Positions 58,928 to 64,000 of a stretch of 64,000 nt of DNA are shown piece after piece. Source of the stretch: Nonomuraea terrae. GTDB taxonomy: Bacteria > Actinomycetota > Actinomycetes > Streptosporangiales > Streptosporangiaceae. The translations under genes and the position numbers were made by a program. The stretch covers positions 62,001-126,000 of the forward strand of contig NZ_SMKQ01000004.1 of the NCBI RefSeq assembly GCF_004348995.1, read 5' to 3'. The notes under the pieces are model-generated. The model saw only the letters and a program-made list of their open reading frames with translations. It had not been told where the DNA came from and ran no database searches. How positions within the stretch are numbered: position 1 is the stretch's first letter; the number at the start of each line of letters is the position of its first letter.

Positions 58928-60206
58928 GCAGCCCGCTTTCACGCTGACCATCGACCAGAACAAGTACCTGCCGCTCGACGGCCGCGAGGTGCACGCCGTC
59001 CTCGCCATCGGCTCGACCGGCACGGCGACCACGCAGGCCGCGCCCGCCGAGGCGGCCGAGGTGATCATCATTGACACGTCAGGCTCGATGAGCGGCGCCA
59101 AGATCCGCGAGGCCAGGGAGGCGGCGGTGACGGCCGTACGGACCCTGCGCGACGGCGTGCACTTCGCCGTGGTGGCCGGTACGGGGCAGGCCAGGGTCGT
59201 TTTCCCCGGCGGCGACACCGGCCTGGTCCCGGCCGGCCCGGCCACCAGGGCCGAGGCCGAGCGGGCCGTCAACCAGTTGCTCGCGCACGGCGGCACCGCC
59301 ATCGGCGAGTGGCTGAAGCTGGCCGGGCACCTGCTGACCAGCCGCCCGTCGGCGATCCGGCACGCGCTGCTGATGACCGACGGACAGAACAACGAGCGCG
59401 CCGGGGAGTTCGACGCGGTGCTGCGGGAGTGGAGCGGCACGTTCGTGTGCGACTCGCTGGGCATCGGCGCCGACTGGGTGCCTGCCGAGCTGCGCAAGGT
59501 GGCCGACGCGATGCTCGGCACGTTCGACTACGTCCGCGACCAGGGGGACCTGCCGGAGTACTTCCGGCGGCTCACGCAGGCGTCGATGAGCAAGACCGTG
59601 GCCGAGCTGTCGCTGCGGGTGTGGGTGCCGCAGGCCGCTCGGCTGATGTTCGTCAAGCAGGTCTCCCCCACGCTGCTCGACCTGACCGGCAAGCGCACCG
59701 ACGTCAACCCGCTCACCGGCGACTACCCCACCGGCTCCTGGGGCGCGGAGGAACGCGAGTACCACATCTGCGTCGAGGTGCCGCCGGGCCAGATCGGCCA
59801 GGAGATCAGGGCGGGCTGGGTCAAGCTCGTACGCCCCGACACCCAGGAGGTCGTGGCCAGCGGCAACGTGCTGGCCCAGTGGACCGACGACCTGGCGCAG
59901 TCCACGCAGATCAACCGGAAGGTCGCCCACTACACCGGCCAGGCCGAGCTGCACGAGCTCATCCAGGAGGGGCTCGGCGCGCGCGCCATGGGCGACGTCG
60001 ACACCGCCACCGCCCGCCTGGCCAAGGCTCGCGAGCTCGCCGCCGAGTCCGGCCGGGAGGACACCGCCCGCCTGCTGGAGAAAGTGGTCGAGGTCGACCC
60101 GGTCACGGGGACGGCCCGGCTACGCAACAAGGTCGACAAGACCGACGTGCTGGAGCTCGACACCGGCTCGGAGCGGACCAGCCGGCTGCGCAAGGAAGGA
60201 AGCTGA
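58920..60206 (+). CDS. VWA-domain protein of the PknG operon
   Basis: 428 residues. The von Willebrand A domain (about 45-215) has a complete MIDAS: Asp52-x-Ser54-x-Ser56 in IIDTSGSMSG, the threonine in HGGTAIGEWLKLAG and the aspartate of LLMTDGQNNERAGEF. A beta-sandwich segment (VAELSLRVWVPQAARLMFVK) and a helical tail (DTATARLAKARELAAESGRE) follow. No signal peptide, so it is cytoplasmic. VWA proteins assemble complexes through a metal-dependent contact; placement between a phosphatase and an FHA protein suggests a scaffold that is itself phosphorylated. It has a coupled start. Confidence 0.9.
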   Translation: MAEQPAFTLTIDQNKYLPLDGREVHAVLAIGSTGTATTQAAPAEAAEVIIIDTSGSMSGAKIREAREAAVTAVRTLRDGVHFAVVAGTGQARVVFPGGDTGLVPAGPATRAEAERAVNQLLAHGGTAIGEWLKLAGHLLTSRPSAIRHALLMTDGQNNERAGEFDAVLREWSGTFVCDSLGIGADWVPAELRKVADAMLGTFDYVRDQGDLPEYFRRLTQASMSKTVAELSLRVWVPQAARLMFVKQVSPTLLDLTGKRTDVNPLTGDYPTGSWGAEEREYHICVEVPPGQIGQEIRAGWVKLVRPDTQEVVASGNVLAQWTDDLAQSTQINRKVAHYTGQAELHELIQEGLGARAMGDVDTATARLAKARELAAESGREDTARLLEKVVEVDPVTGTARLRNKVDKTDVLELDTGSERTSRLRKEGS

Positions 60207-60212
60207 CCGGTG

Positions 60213-60845
60213 ATGGCCACCTGTCCGCAGGGGCACGCGTCGGGCGCGGACGACTACTGCGACGTCTGCGGCACGCAGCTGGCCCCCGCTTCCCCGCCGA
60301 GGAGTGAGCCCGCACCACAGTCGGCGCCCGCGAGCTGCCCCGTCTGCCGGACGCCGCGCGCCGGGCACTTCTGCGAGGTGTGCGGCCACGACTACACCGG
60401 CACCGGCGCCCCGGCCCCGATCCCGGCCCACGTGACGGGGGTCCGGTGGGAGGCCGTCGCCGCGGCCGACCGGGCGTACTACGAGAAGGTCATCGCCGAG
60501 GGCGGACCGGACGCCGGATCGGTGGCGTTCCCGCCGTACTGCCCCCAGCGGTCGTTCGCGCTGTCCGGCGAGCAGGTGCGCATCGGGCGGCGCAGCCGGG
60601 CCAGGAACCTCGCGCCCGAGATCGACCTGACCGGGCCGCCGGAGGATCCCGGCGTCTCCCACCTGCACGCCGTGCTGCTGGCCCAGCCGGACGGCTCGTG
60701 GCTGCTGGTGGATCCGGGCTCGTCCAACGGCACTCAGCTGAACGGCAGGCCGCTCACGGTGAACGTGCCGGTCCGGGTGGGCGCCGGCGACCGGATCCAC
60801 GTCGGCGCCTGGACGGTCATCACCCTGAGGGAGGGAGCACCGTGA
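60213..60845 (+). CDS. FHA-domain protein with double zinc ribbon
   Basis: 210 residues. The N-terminal third holds two CxxC pairs (TCPQGHASGADDYCDVCGTQ and SCPVCRTPRAGHFCEVCGHD). The C-terminal FHA domain shows the phosphothreonine-binding arginine in VRIGRRSRARN, the SH of GVSHLHAVL, and LVDPGSSNGTQLNG. It should bind phosphothreonine on the kinase, the VWA protein or itself. Analogous to the FHA regulators (GarA/OdhI) targeted by PknG, but longer and zinc-ribbon-linked. The stop overlaps the next GTG (GTGA). A GTG at 60210 directly before the ATG is an alternative start. Confidence 0.92.
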   Translation: MATCPQGHASGADDYCDVCGTQLAPASPPRSEPAPQSAPASCPVCRTPRAGHFCEVCGHDYTGTGAPAPIPAHVTGVRWEAVAAADRAYYEKVIAEGGPDAGSVAFPPYCPQRSFALSGEQVRIGRRSRARNLAPEIDLTGPPEDPGVSHLHAVLLAQPDGSWLLVDPGSSNGTQLNGRPLTVNVPVRVGAGDRIHVGAWTVITLREGAP

Positions 60846-62203
60846 CGATCGTGCAGACGCGGCCCGCGCCCGCCCCGGCGCGGCGCGGCGTCCCAGGACG
60901 GATCCGCGTCATCTCCGGCGTGACGGCCGCCGCGCTGGCCCTGCTGTTCGCGGCGCTCGCGGCGGGCGCCTGGACCGTCGGCGACGGGCTGCGGGTGATC
61001 GGCCGCGACGCCGGCCCGCAGGTCGTCGCCACCGCCGGGCTCTACCTGGCACTCAGCGACATGGACGCCCAGGTGGCCGACGCCCTCGTCATGGGCGAGG
61101 CGTACGACCGGGAGCGGCAGCAGGCCGTGGACCGGTACGAGCGGCGCCGGTCGGAGGCCAATCAGGCGCTGCTGAAGGCGTTCGAGCTGTCGGGCGACAA
61201 CGAGGCCGAGCGGCGCACCGTGCAGTCGGTGCTGGACGGGCTCGGCCAGTACGAGCGGCTGGCCGCGCAGGCGCTGCTGCTGGACGAGCGGTCACCGCAC
61301 CCGTCGGGCCCGCCGGCGGACGACGTCGTCCTGCTCCACCGGCAGGCGACCGACCTGATGCGGCTGGTGCTGCTGCCGCAGGCGTACAACCTGACGCTGG
61401 AGAACGGCACGATCGTGCGGCGTACGTACGACGACAAGGCGCTGACGGTGCCGCTGCTGCGCGGCGCGGTCGTGCTGGCCGGGCTGCTCGCCCTCGGGTG
61501 CCTGCTGGTGCTGCAGGTCTACCTGGCCAGGCGGTTCCGCCGGGTGTTCGGGCCGGCGCTGCTGGCCGCCACGGTGGCGACCGCGGTCGCGCTGCTCTTC
61601 GGGTCGAACGTGCTGGCGCAGGACGAGCAGGCGCTGCGGGAGGCCAAGACCGCCGGGTTCGACTCGATGCTGACGCTGGCCAGGGCCCGCGCGATCAGCA
61701 ACAGCATGCAGGGCGACCAGAGTCGCTACCTGCTGGACAAGGCCCGCGCCGACACCTACGAGCACATGTATCTGGACAAGTCGCTGTCGGTGCTCTACGT
61801 CGAGGCGGGCAACCTGGAGACCTACCACGCCAAGGTGACCGGGCGTTCCGGCGAAGGGTTCCGTGGCCTGCTCGGCCCCGAGCTGGTCGGCAGGAGCGGC
61901 GAGGCGGCCATGGACGCCTACCGGCGGTTCCAGGCCGCGGACATGGACTTCCGCGCGCGGGCGGCCGACGGCCGGGTGCGCGAGGCGGTCGAGGCGCGGC
62001 TCGGCCCGGTCGGCGAGGCGTTCGACGCCTACGACCGTTCGCTGGTGGCGCTGTCCGAGCAGCATGAGAGCGCGTTCGAGCGGGCGATCGGCCGCGGCGA
62101 GAACACGCTGGACGGCCTGTGGCGGCTGCTGCCCTTCGCGATCGGCGCGATCGGCCTGCTGGTGGTCGCCGGGGTGTGGCCTCGACTGAAGGAGTACCGA
62201 TGA
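60842..62203 (+). CDS. glnX: GlnX-like transmembrane sensor
   Basis: 453 residues with four membrane helices: about 24-45 (ISGVTAAALALLFAALAAGA), about 203-225 (LLRGAVVLAGLLALGCLLVL), about 235-258 and near the C-terminus (LLPFAIGAIGLLVVAGVW). Two extracytoplasmic helical loops (about 50-195 and 260-430) carry regular heptads such as DRYERRRSEANQALLKAFEL, as in chemoreceptor-type four-helix sensor domains. Topology, length and position between PknG and GlnH equal those of GlnX, which relays GlnH ligand binding to PknG. It overlaps both neighbours by four bases. Confidence 0.85.
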   Translation: MTIVQTRPAPAPARRGVPGRIRVISGVTAAALALLFAALAAGAWTVGDGLRVIGRDAGPQVVATAGLYLALSDMDAQVADALVMGEAYDRERQQAVDRYERRRSEANQALLKAFELSGDNEAERRTVQSVLDGLGQYERLAAQALLLDERSPHPSGPPADDVVLLHRQATDLMRLVLLPQAYNLTLENGTIVRRTYDDKALTVPLLRGAVVLAGLLALGCLLVLQVYLARRFRRVFGPALLAATVATAVALLFGSNVLAQDEQALREAKTAGFDSMLTLARARAISNSMQGDQSRYLLDKARADTYEHMYLDKSLSVLYVEAGNLETYHAKVTGRSGEGFRGLLGPELVGRSGEAAMDAYRRFQAADMDFRARAADGRVREAVEARLGPVGEAFDAYDRSLVALSEQHESAFERAIGRGENTLDGLWRLLPFAIGAIGLLVVAGVWPRLKEYR

Positions 62204-63009
62204 AGCGGGTGCTGGCGGCCGTCGCCGCCCTCATGGCCGCGGCGGTGGTCGCCGGATGCGGGACCGGCGCCGCAGAGTCGATCGTGGACCAGGACGAGCT
62301 GGTCATCGCGGTGCGCCCCGACCTGCCCTCGATCGGCTTCCGCAAGGCGGACGGCTCCTTCGAGGGCTTCGACGTGGACGTGGCCCGCTACGTCGCCGGG
62401 AAGCTCGGCAAGCCGTTCACGTTCGTGCCGGTGCTGGCGGCCGACCGGGACAAGGTGCTGGTGGACGGGCGGGCCGACATGGTGGTGGCGACGTACACGA
62501 TCAGCATGGACCGCAAGGCCACGGTGTTGTTCGCGGGGCCGTACCACATCTCCTACCAGGACATCCTGACGCGGCCGGACGACAGGATCGCGAACGTGCG
62601 CGATCTGGAGGGCCGGCGGATCTGCGAGGTCCAGGGCTCGAACGCGGCCCAGCGCGTCCTCGAGGAGCGGAAGGTGCCGGCGCGGGTCGTGCCGTTCGCC
62701 GACTACAAGGCGTGCCTGGCCGCGCTGAAGAGCGAGCAGGTGGACGCGGTCACCACCAACGACGTCATCCTGGCGGGCCTGGCCATGCAGGACGGCTCGG
62801 GGCTGCGGCTGAACAACGCGCAGTTCAACGAGCAGCGCAGCGGGATCGGGCTGCCGAAGGGCGACGTGCCGGGCTGCGAGGCGGTCAACCGGGCGATCAC
62901 GGACATGTACCAGGACGGGACCACGGCGAAGCTGCTGCACCGGTGGTTCGGCACGTCAGGGCTGGACCTCAGCACGATCGCGGTGCCGCAGTTCGAGGGC
63001 TGCTCGTAG
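62200..63009 (+). CDS. glnH: GlnH-like amino-acid-binding lipoprotein
   Basis: 269 residues. A lipoprotein signal ends in VVAGC (Cys20). Family-3 solute-binding motifs follow: LVIAVRPDLPSIGFRKADGS, FEGFDVDVARYVAGKLGKPF and VVATYTISMDRKATVLFAGP, with VDAVTTNDVILAG in the second lobe. There are no linked permease or ATPase genes, which supports a sensory role. Together with GlnX and PknG it would report extracellular glutamate/aspartate/glutamine. It is the last gene of the operon and ends four bases before the convergent IclR gene. Confidence 0.92.
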   Translation: MKRVLAAVAALMAAAVVAGCGTGAAESIVDQDELVIAVRPDLPSIGFRKADGSFEGFDVDVARYVAGKLGKPFTFVPVLAADRDKVLVDGRADMVVATYTISMDRKATVLFAGPYHISYQDILTRPDDRIANVRDLEGRRICEVQGSNAAQRVLEERKVPARVVPFADYKACLAALKSEQVDAVTTNDVILAGLAMQDGSGLRLNNAQFNEQRSGIGLPKGDVPGCEAVNRAITDMYQDGTTAKLLHRWFGTSGLDLSTIAVPQFEGCS

Positions 63010-63013
63010 CGCG

Positions 63014-63790
63014 TCAGGCGGGCAGGCGGTGGCCGAGGCGCCGGGAGGCGTCCTCCGCCGCCGCCACGACCCGCGGCGCGAGGTCGCCCACGTCGGCGGG
63101 GGTCAGCCGCTGCGTCGGAGCGATCATGCCGAGGACCGCGACGAGGTCGCCGGTGTGGCCGAAGACGGGCGCGCTGATGGAGGCCGCGCCGACGTCGCGC
63201 TCCTCGAACGTCGCCGAGTAGCCGCGCCTGCGCACCTCGGCGAGCTGCTCGTCCAGCACGTCGATGTCGACGACGGTGCGCGAGGTGTGGCGGGTCAGGC
63301 CGTGGCCGACCGCCGCACGGCGGGCCGCGGGGTCGAAGGCCATGAAGACCTTGCCGGCCGAGCCCGCGTGCAGCGGCATCACCATGCCGACCGTGAAGAT
63401 GCGCATCACCGAGTAGCGGGTCTCGGCCAGGCTCACCACCGTGCGGTAGGGCCCGTCGCGCACGTACAGGGCGGTCGACTCGCCGGTCTGGTCGCGCAGC
63501 CGGCGCAGCACCGGACGGGTGAGCTGCACGATGTCGAGGCCGAGGGTGCCGGGGGCGGCCCAGCGCACCAGGTCGAGGCCGATGCGGTAGACGTCGTCGT
63601 TGCGGTCGAGGAAGCCCTCGCGCAGCAGGCTGTTCACCAGCCGCTGGCAGGTGCTGGCGGGCAGCCCGGTGATCTTGGTGATCTGCTGGAGGGTCAGCTC
63701 GGGCCGTTCGACGGTGAAGCACTCGAGGATCTGGCGGATCTTCCGCAGGACCAGCACCTGGGAGGTGCCCGATTCTTCGCTCTTGCCCAT
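63014..63790 (-). CDS. IclR-family transcriptional regulator
   Basis: 258 residues. The winged helix-turn-helix reads LVLRKIRQILECFTVERPEL, then TLQQITKITGLPASTCQRLV. The IclR effector domain follows: TGESTALYVRDGPYRTVVSL, MPLHAGSAGKVFMAF and the C-terminal FGHTGDLVAVLGMIAPTQRL. The family regulates catabolism of aromatics, short acids and glyoxylate-type compounds. It lies 38 bp downstream of the HMG-CoA-lyase-like gene on the same strand, so they may form one operon for branched-chain or acyl-CoA degradation. Confidence 0.93.
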   Translation of the reverse strand: MGKSEESGTSQVLVLRKIRQILECFTVERPELTLQQITKITGLPASTCQRLVNSLLREGFLDRNDDVYRIGLDLVRWAAPGTLGLDIVQLTRPVLRRLRDQTGESTALYVRDGPYRTVVSLAETRYSVMRIFTVGMVMPLHAGSAGKVFMAFDPAARRAAVGHGLTRHTSRTVVDIDVLDEQLAEVRRRGYSATFEERDVGAASISAPVFGHTGDLVAVLGMIAPTQRLTPADVGDLAPRVVAAAEDASRRLGHRLPA

Positions 63791-63828
63791 CAGTGCCTTC
63801 CCGACGCGACTTCGGAAGATACCGTACG

Positions 63829-64000
63829 TCAGGGCGCGGCGGCCGTCCCGCGCACGGCCACCGGCTCGGCCGGCACGGCCGACAGCGCGGAGTCGAGCCG
63901 GTGGCCCAGCAGCGCCCCCACCTCGTCGCGGACGGCGACGAGCCTACCGGGATCGATCCCGGTGGCGAAGCCCGCGTGATGGCAGAGGTTGACCAGGTCG
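63829..64000 (-). CDS. Hydroxymethylglutaryl-CoA lyase-like protein, C-terminal end (cut by window edge)
   Basis: The minus strand is open from the window edge to a TGA at 63829, giving 56 residues: DLVNLCHHAGFATGIDPGRL, then VAVRDEVGALLGHRLDSALS. This matches the C-terminal helices of HMG-CoA lyases (EDLV-L-H--GI-TG-DL---). The enzyme would cleave HMG-CoA to acetoacetate and acetyl-CoA in leucine degradation. The catalytic domain is outside the window, so a homologous DRE-TIM lyase cannot be excluded. It is followed by the IclR gene. Confidence 0.65.
   Translation of the reverse strand, partial: DLVNLCHHAGFATGIDPGRLVAVRDEVGALLGHRLDSALSAVPAEPVAVRGTAAAP

Overview
The window is high-GC actinomycete DNA: strong G/C preference at third codon positions, genes packed with 1-8 bp start/stop overlaps, many promoters whose -10 box lies only 6-7 bases before the start codon, and typical actinomycete families (DUF574-type SAM methyltransferase, TipAS-domain MerR, PknG/GlnX/GlnH, caspase-STAND-WD40). 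A Streptosporangiales-like soil actinomycete (Nonomuraea or a relative) is my inference; nothing here fixes the genus. I see no rRNA, CRISPR array, transposase or phage module.

Layout. 1-6.3 kb is an accessory edge: an aminoglycoside-phosphotransferase-like gene cut by the window start, a decayed small membrane protein gene in lower-GC DNA, a membrane protein with a lipocalin-like tail, a SAM methyltransferase, a VOC/MerR pair behind a MerR-type promoter, a GNAT acetyltransferase and a broken polysaccharide lyase. 6.3-11.2 kb holds a MarR-MFS operon (the transporter carries a universal-stress domain), a secreted HNH nuclease and a secreted tripeptidyl-aminopeptidase-type hydrolase.

11.1-25.0 kb is the best candidate for a new system: ten co-directional, mostly overlapping minus-strand genes (LacI, two permeases, binding lipoprotein, two ATPases, FAD oxidoreductase, DapA-family aldolase, GH13 glucosidase, formylglycine sulfatase). 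Divergent from them is an exported right-handed beta-helix protein with a phage-tail-like C-terminus. Both divergent promoters carry a TACGTA palindrome just after the predicted transcription start. It reads as a Gram-positive utilisation locus for a sulfated or uronate-containing glycan: the exported beta-helix protein acts outside, the ABC system imports, and leaderless (cytoplasmic) enzymes finish the job.

25-34.3 kb holds a second adenylate kinase with repeated stop codons, a PadR/HAAS pair, a C39-like protease, a 1502-residue caspase-STAND-WD40 protein with 14 WD40 repeats, and a MetE-like protein. 34.5-46.6 kb holds the remnant of an XRE regulator next to an SDR, a P450 with an NB-ARC/TPR ATPase, a Tat-lipoprotein intradiol dioxygenase, a TetR / rifampin-phosphotransferase-like / 64-residue ORF operon, and a TPR protein. 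46.6-54.7 kb mixes small membrane proteins, a PLP enzyme, galactokinase, enoyl-CoA hydratase, a stand-alone nitric oxide synthase, tRNA-Asn and a GH63-like glycosidase.

54.8-63.0 kb is a seven-gene overlapping operon: coiled-coil protein, PknG kinase, PP2C phosphatase, VWA protein, FHA protein, GlnX-like membrane sensor and GlnH-like lipoprotein. It is an enlarged form of the actinobacterial amino-acid-sensing PknG system. An IclR regulator and the 3' end of an HMG-CoA-lyase-like gene close the window.
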